This document shows positions 48,277-61,500 of a DNA stretch of 64,000 bases, piece after piece. Both the position numbers and the translations under genes were made by a program. The stretch is from assembly GCF_022539315.1 (NCBI RefSeq), contig NC_066313.1:31967059-32031058 (forward strand), in the 5' to 3' direction. Numbering within the stretch: the stretch's first letter is position 1; every line of letters starts with the position of its first letter. The DNA comes from Serinus canaria (taxonomy: Eukaryota > Chordata > Aves > Passeriformes > Fringillidae). Below the pieces are notes generated by a model, which was not told where the DNA came from, did not search any database, and worked only from the letters and a program-made list of their open reading frames with translations.

Positions 48277-49286
48277 GTCTTTATAGGTATAGCTGTGTCT
48301 TTGTATCCAAACACACATGGTTCCAAAAACGTTGTCTTAGTTTGCAGAAAAATGCCAAATTTATTCTACAAACATATTCTTCCCCAAATCAAGAAGTTTT
48401 AATGGTTCTTTGCCAGTAAAGGACTAAGATATCTTTGGTAAAACAATTATGGTCATAAATTGAAAACAAGGTTATAACAGATTATTTAAATCAAGGCTGC
48501 CCACTTACTGATTGAAATTATTATTAGAATTGGCAATTTACATCATTTTTAATTAAACAAATTCAGTCATGCAAGGATATTTTTTGTTATTAAAGTATTC
48601 CAAAAGATTTACAGAAAATTGAATTAGAAGCCTGTCTGCTTAAAAATTCACAACAAAATAACACAAGTTATTTAGAAATAAATATATTTGTAGCAAACAT
48701 TTTCTGCGGAAAAAAAAATCACATTTTGCTTCCACTTAACATATTCCAAAGCCAGGTTTTGGGGTGTTCCTGAAGACCCCATTTTCTGAGTCCTCCTTTG
48801 CCCTATGATGTTTTTGCCTATATGATGTTTCTACTTGACACATAATTTAATACATATTTTCTGTTAAAAGGTGGATCTAAGTCAAAATCTGGTAATTTAG
48901 AAACATGTTATAACTTGACTCTTCCCAGACTGCAGTGGAATACAAATATTCAAAATTATTAATTGTGCCTGTACCCAAGAACAGATCTGGAACAACCAGC
49001 TAGGACTTTAACATTTAATGACCCTCATTTTCCTATCTTGTTTCAGGAACTTCTCTGTGCAAAATTAAATTCCATGACCAACATGTGACTGCACTTGGCA
49101 CCAGAGTTGTATAAGTAAGATTTTCTCCAGGTCTCCACAGGTACAGGAAGGCCTTGGCTCAGCAGCAATTACTTCCCAGGATGACAAAACTGATCTTAAA
49201 TATTGGCCTTCCCCTGCCTCCACAGCTGCCATCCCCATCACATCTGGATTTTCAGCCTCTGTGCAATGAAGGTTCTCACTATGAGC

Positions 49287-49302
49287 AAAAAAAAAAAAAA
49301 AA
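49287..49302. repeat. Poly(A) run
   Basis: Sixteen consecutive A. Upstream sequence shows no recognisable retroposed gene and no obvious flanking duplication, so I do not call a processed pseudogene. Confidence 0.85.
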
Positions 49303-52300
49303 TGGCTTGTGGACAATAAGTAGGAGACATATTCCATGCTGTTCAGGAAAGGTTGATCTTTTAGGTCTTGTAGGACTCACCACTGCTGAAGACCTCAGTG
49401 AAGGATAGTAGTTTGCAACAACACTGTGACACTGTGCTGGAAGGAACTGCCAGTCCACTGGACAACAGGATTAGTATTGAAAATAAAAATTGGAGAATTG
49501 TGCTGGGAGGGGGAGTGGGGGAAATTCTGCTGTCAGCAGGCTGAGGCACAGCACTTGGGAAGGAGTAATCAACAGCACCCACACTAAAGGACAGCAACCA
49601 CTCACAGTGCAGTGTTAGAGAAACAATCTATACATTACATTACAGTGGATCAGTCTGAAAATAAGCCAGACATGAGCAAGGGAAAGAGGAGGAGACACAA
49701 GCAGGAAAATACTCCCTGAAAACACATCCCATGGCAATAGCTTCGGCTGGTCTGTTCTCTCCAGTTTTCACCCTACACTTTGTTTGAACCAAGTGCAGAG
49801 AACAGCAAAAAAAGAACCCAAGTTCAAAAAGAGAGAAAAAGAGTTGAGGGATGTTTAGCCTGGAGACAAAGCAGCATGATAACCCATCCACTTTTAAGCC
49901 CATTCTGTACTCATCAACCAGGAGGTACAGATTTGCTGTCCCATCAGTGACACCATTCATTCTGTAACATTTTGCAATTCTAAGAAAACTAGCAAGAAAC
50001 TAAGGTAAGATTTACATGATCAAACACAGACATGAGAGTGAAAGTACGTTGCAGACTCTTTTGATAATCAAAGGAAAACTCATTCCAGCCTAAGAAGAGT
50101 CCATGTTTGTTCATGAGAAGCATGGACTACACAAGCATTTCAGTAACTACAAGGGCACCCAGGGTGATGAGCTTGGATGTAGGTATTTATTCAGTAGAGA
50201 TGAACTCCACTCCAAATTATTTTTAATTTATCAACCACACAAGAGATTCTCTTTGAAACTATAGGTAACACAGAATTAAGAGATTATGTCTGTCAAAGGA
50301 ACTGTTACTCTGCAATATCTGAAAAGTGCATGTGCAGCTGTGTTTTCACATAAAATACTTCCCCTTTTCAACACAATTAATATGAGTGTCAATTAGCTAA
50401 ATACAATTAATAAACAGAAAGAAATGAAGACTTACTGGGGCTCAGAAAAATAAAAGGAGGGAATATGTGGTTCATTTTCTATTAAAGAAGTACCAGCCAA
50501 GTAATATGAGATGTGCTAGAATGAATGTTAGCTTATGAATCTTCCAAGTTAATAAGCTCCAGTGCTTCAGAGCAGAAAAGCCTGGTCTGCAGGGAGTTAA
50601 AATGCCAGCGCATCTTATCTAGGAGACTTACTGCTAACAGGAACAAATAAGAAAGAACATACACGAAAATTCAAAAAGAACTGAAGACATTGTGGCAATA
50701 GCTTGCTGCTAAAGAAAATAAAGCATACTATCCTTCAAATCAATAAAATACAGCAGACAGTTTAGTCTTTGGGGCCAAAATGTAACTGCAGTAATCATTT
50801 CATCTGGAATACACAAGTCAGCATTCCTTTCAGTCTCTCTTCTCTGAGAGTAACTAATGCAGCCAGATGCACACATGAAAATGTCATGCAAGAATACCTC
50901 AGTAAAAATCTGCCTCTGGAGACATCTTTTGAGCATCCCTACTCTCTGAACACAACACAGCCTCACTAGGCCACCTCCCAAAGCAGTATTAGCTGAACCA
51001 CCATGGCAGCTCTCCTTCAGACAGCTTTGCAACCATACCCAGTGCTACACACCAGGTGAGCTTTGCAATACAAATTACACTGAGTTATGTTCCTTCAGCA
51101 GATGACTATAAAATTATATAGAGCACTCTCCAAAAGGGGCTTAACTTGCCTTCTGCAATGAACACAAGTGTGTGGCATGAATCAGGAGGATGAATATGAA
51201 ACTGATTCTTAATAGCTTATTGCTTCACAGGGGAGAGATCACCTTTGCAGGGGAAAAGGGGCCTGTAAATTTAACACAAAGCTAATGCTTCATAAAGTCT
51301 TCACACAGAACAGAGGAGAGGCTTACTTTCCTCAAACATTATTCCATGTCTTTTCTTCCTTATTTCTTGCCTTTAAGCTGGCCAACTGTTATCCAAACTC
51401 AGAATATATCCAACTGCATCCAAGTTTCTTCCAGGACACAGTTTTATTCTTTGATACAACTTAAAGGCAAACAGCTCTGAAGTGTAATTTTTCTTCAGTA
51501 CTTGTTCATTGACTGGATGTCCTCTTAGCCATTTGAGGGAAAACATGGGTACTTCCTTGTCAAGCTTGACTGTGATTCATGGTTACCACTGTTTTTTCTG
51601 GCCATGGATAGAGCATGACCCCCAAGACTGTGACCATCATTTGAGACCACTGTTGGCCCTCTCCACTCTGCACAGAAGGTGGGATTGGCCACAGACCAGG
51701 AGTGAAGTCAAAGCACTGGAGAAGAGTCAACCATCTATCTAGACTGAGGCCCCTCCCTGAAAGTGGCAGCTTCCTGTCTAATCAGGACAAACTACAATGG
51801 TTTTCCACATCTTTCTTAGAGTACTATTAAAATCCACAGTATTTTCCCAGAAGGTCAATGGGACCCAGTGCACTGGAACCATTTCCTTGTGCTCCTCTCC
51901 CAGTACTGCAACATTCAACACGTTTCGCTTGGGCTTTGTTTTTCCTGTTCACTAAAGTAAATGGTGAGCTTTCCGCCTCTTCAACTACTTCTATTACACA
52001 CACATGCACAAATACAAATGCTTGACCAGCTCATCCAGGTCACACCCAAACATATCACCCACACAAACTGGTGCAGAGGAAGAACGTAGGTAGGAGGCAG
52101 GAGAGCCTCCATCTTGCCTCAGCTTCAGCCACCATTGACACATGACAAAGGGCTGATACTTTTAAAAGAACTACAATAGCTTTCTCTGGAAGATCTCTTT
52201 CTCTGCTTTTGCCAAAGATTTTCACATTTGATGTTCCTGAGTTAAGGGACCTGGGGAATGAGCAAAACATTCTACATTGGTGAAAGTGTTTCAGCAGTAA

Positions 52301-52531
52301 CAATAAAAACCTTTCAAAACCTCTTGGAGGAAACTGGCACTGAACACAAACTGTACTTTATTCATCTCTTTTTTAACTGCAATAGCTGCAGTTCTAGTTT
52401 TCCAAATGGCACAAGGGTGGATATGTTTGCATGAATTTGGCAAATCACTTTCAGATGGCTGGGTGCATAACTGAGAATGGGATTTTATGGGAAACACCTG
52501 CTGATGATTAAACTACACAACTTCCTTTCAA

Positions 52532-52564
52532 CTCTCCAGTTACAACTTCCTTGTAACTGGAGAG
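52532..52564. repeat. Perfect inverted repeat (14-bp arms, 5-nt loop)
   Basis: Arms 52532-52545 (ctctccagttacaa) and 52551-52564 are exact reverse complements around cttcc. It is followed by a second short copy of ggactggag. No T-run terminator or gene adjoins it. Confidence 0.85.
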
Positions 52565-54544
52565 GGACTGGAGCTCTTCAAAGATTTTTACTACTTGCCA
52601 CCACCAACTCATTTCTCAGTTTCCCAACAGATTATTTTCTTTGAAGATTCCTGATGATTTAAAGTCATGCTCCTCCTTTTTACTTTCACATTCCAGGAAG
52701 AACATAAGCATTCTCACAGTATGAGCCCACCATATGGAGAATCTTCTCTTTTGCATATTGTGAATGGACTTTATTTTCCATTCATTTCATTTTCTTAAGG
52801 TTGTTTCTTCCTGCTTTTGGATTCAACATGAAAAATCATTTGATCTGCCACTCTGATTTCATTCAGTCGTGTGAAAAGGACACACTTCCCTAAAAGTAAA
52901 ATTGGTCTTTGCATATGCACCAGCTCAGGAAGCTCAGAATTAACCCATAATCTATTAAGTCATATTTAAAGAGTCTTTTCTCTCTGTTATAATGTAATAA
53001 AAGCTGCCACAGCTTTTTTGTGCTACTCTAATTCCTCGGTATACTGGTGGCAAATATATACACTATCAATCACTAGAGCTATTGCATGAGTAGTGCCATT
53101 GACTAGAGGTGGACAAGATGGACATCATGGAATTGCACCAGAACTTTATAATGGTCTCAAGAAATGTTCTGGTGAAGCAGTAGCCCTACTTAATCAATGC
53201 CCTGAAGAAAAGTAAAAAAAAACCCGACTTCAGTTCATTTGCATGTGTACACACCATCACATTTTAGCAGTATCTTTAATTAAACGTAGAAGCCCATATA
53301 ATCCTGTATAATCCCTACTACATCTGGATACAATGTCTGCATACAAAGGTGACCCCTTCCTTCATTTCAGTCATTTCTCCATTAGCTGTATACAGTGATA
53401 TCTTTCACGATTTTGCTCTATTTCACTGCCTGTGACTAGCAGGTAAGACCTCAGGAAAAACACTGAATTGACTGGAGAATAATCAGATCTACACTCTGTA
53501 AAAGAAATGAATACTTAGCCATTGCTATTTCCTCGAGGAGATTGTATTCTTTGTAGAGGGAAAACGTCGCAATGCACAACTATAGAGCTTGTAACTCTTG
53601 AAAAGTATTATCTTACAAAGGAAACACTCTAGCAGCATTCACAGAGGAAAAGCTTCATTTTTAGGAAGGTCAGTTTGCTCAGGGCAAAGTCACAAAGCAT
53701 GGCTTTTGTGGGATGATGTATCACCATATCAGTCATGCATAGAAAATGTGCATTTAGGGTTTATGTGATGAGGGGAGATAAACTAGCCAAATCCCCATCA
53801 GCAAAACAAAACAAAGTAGATAATAGCTCCAATAGCTGCACAAAGCCTACAAACCTCTCTGCTTTGAAAAGCTTCATAAAACAGATCACAGAACACAAGA
53901 TCCTCTGACCAAACACAGAAGAAAAATGGGGTATGCATGTTTTCCTCTGCCAGAGAAGACCAAGACAAGTATCTGCTGATGTAGCATTTCAATAAATACT
54001 TTCTGGGTGCAGAGGTGGGAGGGGGAACACCAGCTACAGGGGTTTAAAGACAAAGTACCTGTATTTTTTGTGTATCAGCCAGAGCTCTGGATGTTGAGAT
54101 GAGGGCACAGGTCCAAAATAAATGGTTTGCATTTTCTTTTTAGCATTATCACTGTCTAGTGAAGCAATAGGATTTTCATTTAACCCCAAGCTCTCCATCC
54201 ATAAACTAAGTGCAAAAAAAATACATTACTCATGGAGAAAGCAATCCCCATCCCTGGAATTGTAGACATTAAGCTCACCACAAGGTCCTTCAGTAGCTGG
54301 GGGATCCCCTGCTTCTTGAGGTCCCCAGGAATACAGAGCTCAAAATGGGAGATGGCACACAGTGTGTTGCTCTCTCAGCATTGCTGCATTTTGGACAGTA
54401 AAGTTAAGAACTACTGGAATAAATACTCAGAACATGGGGAAAAAAAAACAAAAAAAGAAAACAAAAAACCCACACAAACTTTGGAAGGTGCCTGAAATTC
54501 TAGATAAAAGTCAATATTTACCATCATATACATCTAGGCCAGGT

Positions 54545-54656
54545 TGGTGAGGAGGCTGGTTTAGTGGAAGGTGTCCCTGCCTATGGCAGGGTGGGTGGGA
54601 ACAACATGGTCTTTAAGGTCCCTTCCAACTTAAACCATTCTGTATCCTATGATTAT
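54545..54656 (+). mobile_element. CR1 LINE 3' tail fragment, sense
   Basis: The landmarks ggtttagtggaaggtgtccc, tgcctatggcagggtgg, ctttaaggtcccttccaac and ttaaaccattctgtatccta, ending in tatgatt, follow the avian CR1 terminal sequence closely. Only the last ~110 bp are present, a strongly 5'-truncated insertion of the common bird CR1 type. Confidence 0.93.
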
Positions 54657-57583
54657 TCCCATGTGTTCTGACCAGCTGCCTAATTTTCTCTGGACTCCAC
54701 CACTTCCCATGGCAAGTACAGTGATTAAATGATATGTGTCTATTTGGAGATGGACATCATATTATTTAGATGTTTCTTGGAGGCAACACTTAATCCTCAG
54801 AGCTTTCAGACCTATCCATGAAAATGCAGGTACTGGTCTTGACATCCTTGATAATGCACTGTGAATATAGTAGGGATGAAATTCAACAGTATTAATGCCC
54901 CTATAGCAAGAAATTAGTCTTAAAATTCTTTTTAGAGATGGACATGAGCATCATGTAAGCCAAACACATTGGTTCTATGCATGAAAAGTCTAGGAAAAAG
55001 CTTTCCAAAGTAGAAATGCATAGCCAAGGCACAAACCTCTCCTGAGGCTGTCAATTTTTGAAACAGACTTTGGGGATTGAGAGATGCTGAGGCACAGAGA
55101 CTGTGCTGTGGTTTTCCTAAAGTGTATGTCTTGTCAGTACCCCTGTGTGGGCAGATAGGTTTCCAAGGTAATATTCCGAGCAGAAGCTGAGATATTTGCT
55201 CTCCAAGACAAGAACATCAAAACCTGTGATAATGTTCAATTATAGTAGCTTTATTTCCATTATGTCTAAAGTAGATATAATTGATTTAGCTTCTGGATAT
55301 TTATACATCCAATGGCACAGTTATTCAATAGTATTATTCTGCTTGGCTCAGAAACTATATCTCGGACATTAAACAGCATCTTTATTGGAAAAAAAAATTA
55401 AGAAATATTATTCCTCCATGTATTTCCTAGAATCAGGTACTCCAGATGCCCTTGTAGCACCAGCTCAGATCATGCTACATCTTCCACAGAAAATAATCCT
55501 CAGAAGATAACAAATTTCTCCAGATATTTCAGAGATACAATTTACAGCTTGTCAGAAATGCCTCAGCAGAGTGGTTTTATCACAAAAAGATGAAGCATCA
55601 AAATTGAAACTTTTCACAACCACTGACCTGTTTCTAAAAAACTTTTGATCAGAAGAGGTTCCTCAGCTGCATGACTGAAGTTTTAGATAAAGAAAAATCA
55701 AAACAGCATGTTCTGCCTGCTAAGGAATGTTTTTTTAACTCTGTCAAGAGCTAGGATTTGACCTTGGCTCATGTAAATGCCAATCACAAATATTAGAATG
55801 CAGCACAAAATGAGACCGATGCATATTTGGTTACTCACATACCATTAAGAACTACTGCTGAAAATACTGTAGAGTAGGTCAGAAACCAAGAATTCTAAAC
55901 AATACTTCTTCATCTGTTTCTGAAATGGCAGCCTTAAACCATCAGAGAGGGGATCATTACCATCTTTGTTTGCAGGCAAGGAGTTGAGATAACAAGAATG
56001 CCCAGATCTTGTTCTTCACCACTGAGCACACTTTTGCTGAGTTCTTTGCCCCAAAACTGATTCCTTATTTGCATCCACAATACAATGTGGACTGGAACAT
56101 CTCATGTGCTCCAGGTTAAATTAATCACCCAAGCATGCTGCTTCTCATGAAATGCCTTTTCTCAAGCAACTGAGCAGGTGTGCCTGGTAGAGGGACTCAG
56201 AAGATTCCAGAGCACCCAGAGCACACTTGAAACATGATATGAGTGGCCCTAGGTCTGCCCCTGTCCTATCCACCCTTGGTAAGGTAATATCAAAGCAGAA
56301 GAGATGCCATAATCTCTTCTAGGAGGACTTAGGCTACCTATTCTAAAGGCAGAAAAAATATTTACAACCACTCAGAAATCAGTCAAGCTGCCACTGCAGA
56401 AACCAATACTGGTTTAGGAAGCAGGGAGCACAACAGATATTGTATGCAAAGAGAACAGCACAAGTAAAACACAGATGCTTTGTATCACATTTGAGGAGGG
56501 TTGGCTGCAGGAACTCAGTGAAATCTTGCAGGGATGCCACTGATCCCCGCCAATATATTCCACAGTTTTGGACTTCTCCACTATTCTTGCTCACACAATG
56601 ATTTTTTAAGCCTCACTTGCACCCCAGGCTTTCCAAGTGGTATTCCCACATTCCTGCTTCCTCCAGGGGGCAAACACAAGGACAGCACTAAAACTGCATT
56701 TTAATGAAAAGAAAAGCTGATTTTCCCAGACTAGGCAAAATTTGTAAATGTGGTATTCACCTCTTCCCCTGCATATAGCTGGGGTTTAAAAGAGTCAGTC
56801 AGAAACTGAACAGCCAGCAGATCTTTCCAATGACACCAGCTATTCTTTCTGAAGTGTCCTCTGCTATTTCTTAGCCATGCTCCAACTGCAGCACTGGGAA
56901 GAATGTTGTGTACAGATAAAGTGTTTGAAATTACTCAGAACGAATGTTCGCATTTAAATACATGTTTTCCTTGAATTTAGCCATCCTGAATGGCTTCCAG
57001 TCACTTGAAGATGTTGAAAAGCACCACAAATGTAAAGAATTACAGCATTTACTTTAACCATAGAAGCAATTAAGTCTCCAGCAGTGTGGAAAACCGCTTT
57101 TGAGCTGTATTTATTGATGCATAGATTTCACTGTAGTGTGATATTTGAAGACAAATTGCTGTGCCCATAATTAAGACTGTTGAGGAATTGGCAAGTGAAA
57201 TATAATGATGAAAGACCAGCTCAAAGGGCAAGTGAGTTAGATTGGTCAGGATGATACAATCTATATGACCTCAGTGCCCTATTCCTGCTCATTGATTTCC
57301 CAATTAAATATAACTTTTTATTCAATCACTTAGAATATACTGCAAGTTATTGATGCACTGCTGGTAGGAAAAAGCAATGAAGTAAAGATAAAACAGAGAG
57401 TGAGCACTGCCTCATTTTAACATTTAATTAACCTTAATGGGGTCATGATGAAGATGATGTTATTCACTTGGGTCTTTTGTCTTTATTTTTTAGTTTAAAG
57501 TGAACTTTTTCAGACCAAACTAGGGCAGAAGCAGCCCAGTCCTGGAAACCATAAGACCCTTTTGCTTTCCTTTATTTCAACAG
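54657..57583. other. Unique noncoding sequence; possible conserved block at 57.06-57.48 kb
   Basis: No gene or repeat was recognised. The stretch 57060-57480 is AT-rich and complex, with several TAAT/ATTA and TGATG motifs, and has the feel of a conserved noncoding element; this is inference. Confidence 0.45.
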
Positions 57584-57656
57584 TGCTAAATTCCACTGCC
57601 AGTACACCTTCATCCTGTCTCAGCTGGATGAGAGACAAACAAGGAAACCCACAGAG
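57584..57656 (+). other. Candidate exon (73 nt) with acceptor and donor signals
   Basis: A pyrimidine-rich tract (tttgctttcctttatttcaa) ends in cag at 57581-57583. Seventy-three nt later there is a donor-like cagag/gtaacg. One plus frame is fully open across the segment and its translation has a balanced amino-acid composition (contains FHCQYTFILSQLDERQ). I do not recognise the protein. The donor is not consensus beyond GTAA, and no partner exon is certain, so this could be chance or a noncoding-RNA exon. Confidence 0.25.
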
Positions 57657-58560
57657 GTAACGAGAAAGATGTAGAATAGTTTCTGTACACAGAGAAATTG
57701 AATAGACTAGGACTTCTGTTTGTAAAAAAGAGTCAAATTAATGACAATAATAATGATAATATTGGCCTGTGAAATCAAAAATCACATGTAGAAGGTGAAC
57801 AGTGCTGTTTAGGCCTGCTCAGCTTCAGACATCAACAGCAGAAAGGAACTGAAAGGATTGGAGAAAAAGATTTCTGGAAAGACTACACCTGCATTTTGGC
57901 AAATTTGGCTGTACCTGAATGTAAAACCCTCCAAGATGTGTCAGCCAAAGAAAACTCTCTCCCTGGAAAACTGCACAAACTGAAAGGGGTTGTTGCCTTA
58001 AGCTGTGTACAACTTATTATGGGAGACATGGGAATAGAGCAGAGACTGCTTGAAGACTGTAAAAAATTTATTACAGGACATTTTAAATGAACTGTGGAAA
58101 GACACAAAACATACTGTGGGATGTTCAGAGGAAAGATCAAAGGTGGGGAAAGGGAGAGAACAAGTTGGATTTGGGAGGAGCAATTGTGTACAGAGGAAAA
58201 GGAGGACAGAAAAGGCCACCTGCTTGTTGCTGGTCAGCATTTTCATCCAGTCCCCACCACAACATCACACCTAAACTGTCTCCTTAGCAAGCTGTGTGAG
58301 CATGGTCCCTGCTCCCTCTGTGTGCACGATCCACTGGTGAACTTCAATTTTACTGGCCCTAGCTGATGTCTACCAGCCACAAGACTGAGGGGCTCTTAGG
58401 TCTGGATGCCAATAACTGGAGGAGGTCAGGGTCTGAGGGACAGCTACCAGGCAGATGCAATGTCTGTACTCTGAGTACCCACTGCCACTGGACCTCAGGA
58501 GACAGCCTGTCTCTAGCTGACCAGGAAGGCAACTCCCATGAATCCCAACATCCACATGAT
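57657..58560. other. Unassigned region with an open frame (57773-58090 +) and elevated GC to 58.56 kb
   Basis: A stop-free plus frame runs from 57773 to the TGA at 58088-58090 (about 105 codons, no clear ATG start). Its product contains KDFWKDYTCILANLAV and ends in DCKKFITGHFK. The composition is protein-like, but I recognise no domain. The sequence after it (58100-58560) is purine-rich and then GC-richer than its surroundings, with overlapping short frames on both strands. It might be a decayed retroelement or pseudogene, but no family landmark is visible. Window-wide, stop-free runs of this length also occur by chance. Confidence 0.25.
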
Positions 58561-61500
58561 CTCTACTAGCATCATTTCTATACTAGCTTCTCCTTCTGCT
58601 TACATCACCTTTATATACCTTTTTTGCACACTACTAATGACCTGCAGAACAGTCCATAGATGTCAAATCCTTTGCAGTTCCAGTGGATTGGCACCCAAGG
58701 CATTCAGAAAACCACTGGCTGTGCAACAGGCAGACATTGGGAACAGAGAGGGTGAGAAGACTGCCTGGTTCATGTCCCTGTGCTCTATGAAACTGGGTTG
58801 CAATTGTGTTTGGGATGTTACTACAGCCAGAGACACAAGCAAAAGTGCACCAGCTGAAATGAATGCATGTCTCCATATTTTAGCCCTTATTACACTTGTG
58901 TAGAGAACACTGGGGATCTAAACCAGAAGGCAAAACCTACACAAGCCTGAATGCAATCTGCCATCTTATTCATCCTCATGATCTGTGTTACCTTTTGTAT
59001 GCATTCAGTAAGATTTAGATTTTCTGCATTCTTTTCCCAAATGTGCCACAAAGTTTATGACATCTTGAGTGGGACATTTGCAGCCTGATATAAAGCTCAC
59101 TGCTGCCAATGGAACCGCTTTTGTGTCTTGCTTTTCCATTTGTAAAATAAAGGTAACAACTCGGATTTATCTGCTCACAGAACTAATTACAGTAACTCTT
59201 CACAGAAGAAAATCACATGACAGCATTCCACCAAGGCCTTTATCAGACTAATGGGTCTATCCAAAAATTTTTATGGCAAAAAAAGCACCCAGTGTTGCAG
59301 ATCCACAAGGACACTAAAGTGAAGCACTGAAGTTAAAATGAATAGCTTAATTACTTTCCATAATTTATTTGACATACACAACTGATTCCATGGTTCTCCA
59401 AAATTAATTCATTACGACCTTGAAACAAAGAAATTGTGTGAAGGACTTTCAGGCTTTCTTTTTTTCCCCCCACACATAAATTTACAAAACTTCCCAGGAT
59501 TTGTTAAACATTTTTTGTGATAGAAGAGGACATAATCCTTCTCAGAGCCTCTCAGTGTCCTGATCTAAAGCCCATTTCTGGAAGAGGGAATATGATCCAT
59601 GTTCACACTCTTCTATCCCTCTTTGAGGATTACAATTAAAGGCACACATTTATATGAAATGTATTAAAAGACAAGAGAGCTTCAGCCTAATCCACTTAAC
59701 TGCACATTTTTACAGTTTAGATCTCTATACCTGGGGTAGTCATCCTTGGCTAGCTTTGTAAGGCGGAAACAAACAGGCACTTTATCTTTGTGCGATATTG
59801 CATCCTGTGGCAAGTATCTGGAATAGCTCAGATGAAAGTACATATTTCCTTCCATTAGCTGTAAAGGCAGCCCAGAGTACTGAATCCAGTGACTCAGAAG
59901 CAGTCTACATTTGGTAGGCAGGATGGATCCCATGACTTTGCTCTGGGATTCACAGATGTCTCTGTCAGACCTGGTAATGTACTCACACCTTCCAGGATCC
60001 ATTTGGGTAATGCTATCTCATTCTTAACTTCAGAAGAGAAAATGATGCTGACTCCTGTGACACTTCAAGATATCACAACTTCCCTGCTGAAGTAAAGTCA
60101 TTTCCCTTTTGTAAGAGCTGGGAAATCCAAGAGGCAGCAAAATCCCCAGAAGTAACACTATGACAAAGAGAAACCTTAGGGTAAGATATCACAGAGATAC
60201 TTATCTGAAAGTGGGCTCTAAAGGAGACCTAGTCCTTCCAAAAACTTTTTTACTTGTTCCTATAGTTTGATGTCAAAGAGGAATTTTAACTAGTTCCTCC
60301 TTATTTCAGAGACTGGCAGTATGAGAAAATGGTTCAGGAATGCTTTTCTGGACAGGGCAGCCACATAACGAAGGAGGTGGAAGGAAGCAGTGCCACTACA
60401 GCATTTTGTTTCAGAGTTTTCTGATACCCTGTAAATACAGGCCAGCCAAAATACACAGATGGATGACTGCTCTTCTGCAGTATCTTCCCTTGTGGACTCC
60501 TTATTCCAAATTAAAAGTTCCTATTCCTGAAAACTGGTTCTGTCCTGGGAGCAAGATAAGTATCTGCAACCAAACAACATTCAGTCTGAAATCAAATAGA
60601 CAACTATAGTGATCTAGTTCTGGATTGCTTTAGCAGGAAAACTGCTCTGCTTATGTTCCCCATTCAGCCATTTCCCAGTGCATCTGTGCTAAAAACCCTC
60701 CCCTCTTCAAAGAAAGCTGAACAAGGTTCTGTAGTTCCTGTCTAAATCCACAATGATTCTGACAGCAAGGAAAACAGACAAGTGGTCTGTGTTTACATTG
60801 GTCACACTTTTCACATTACTGTACTCGCCTCATTATTTGTGGAAAAAGATGTTTCAGATGCAGCAACCTTCTCATCTGTTAAAGATTTTCCCTTGACAGA
60901 GCTTTTGCAATTTCCATCCTTTAAGGACCTGCCTATTTGTATTTTGCATGGATCACTATGCATATGTATTTTGCATAGTGAGGGAATAAGTCTGAAATGA
61001 GTCAGTATTTTTGATGTGCTCAAGTGAGATAATTTGAAAATTCCCCTGGCTGCGGATTCAGTGAGATCTGAGCAGTTTCCTTTGCAGTGGATAAACACTT
61101 TTTCAAGGAATCACCTCTCTGAGGACATTCTCTCTTAAATTATTAAAATATCTGGTATTTCTTAGTAGCTTGAATTCATCACAGCTTTTGCATAATAAGC
61201 ATTCTCTAATTTAAGTGTGTCACATCCATACAGAGACCAGCATGACCATCCAGTCTGGACTCCTGCATAATGATCATATGCTGGAGAAGTTTCTTTAGTA
61301 AGTCCCGCATTCACAGCTCAGCTGCAGCATTGCCTGCAGAGAAGTATAAAATCTTGCTTTAAAGACTTCCATATAAATGATCTATCACAGTCCCTAGCAA
61401 GGAATTCCAGTAACTGAGTATTAAAAACATGTGCCTTACTTTTAAAAAATGTTTCTTATGTAATGTTTGGCTGCACTGGGTAGAGACCATGATCAAAGCA

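Larger units (their letters stand above)
48277..54544. other. Long unique stretch with short homopolymers and one perfect hairpin
   Basis: No gene was recognised. A poly(A) run lies at 49287-49302. A G-rich tract (gggagggggagtggggg) lies at about 49505-49521. An A-rich low-complexity tract lies at about 54439-54470. Open frames around 49065-49960 and 50709-51032 have no recognised domain. The pyrimidine tract and AG at about 51009-51018, followed 35 nt later by a GTGAGC donor-like site, are weak exon-like signals only. Confidence 0.45.

Noticed and set aside
49180..49302. Possible processed pseudogene ending in poly(A)
   Set aside because: No coding similarity upstream of the A run, no poly(A) signal at normal distance and no flanking direct repeat seen.
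49500..49525. G-quadruplex candidate (gggagggggagtggggg)
   Set aside because: Only three clear G-runs; a fourth would need splitting a run, so it is not convincing.
59136..59160. MIR-core-like string (ccatttgtaaaataaaggta)
   Set aside because: Only about 20 bp resemble the MIR 3' core and flanks do not align.
59682..60002. 106-codon minus-strand frame with balanced composition
   Set aside because: No domain recognised and no splice or start context; kept only as a remark in the regional entry.
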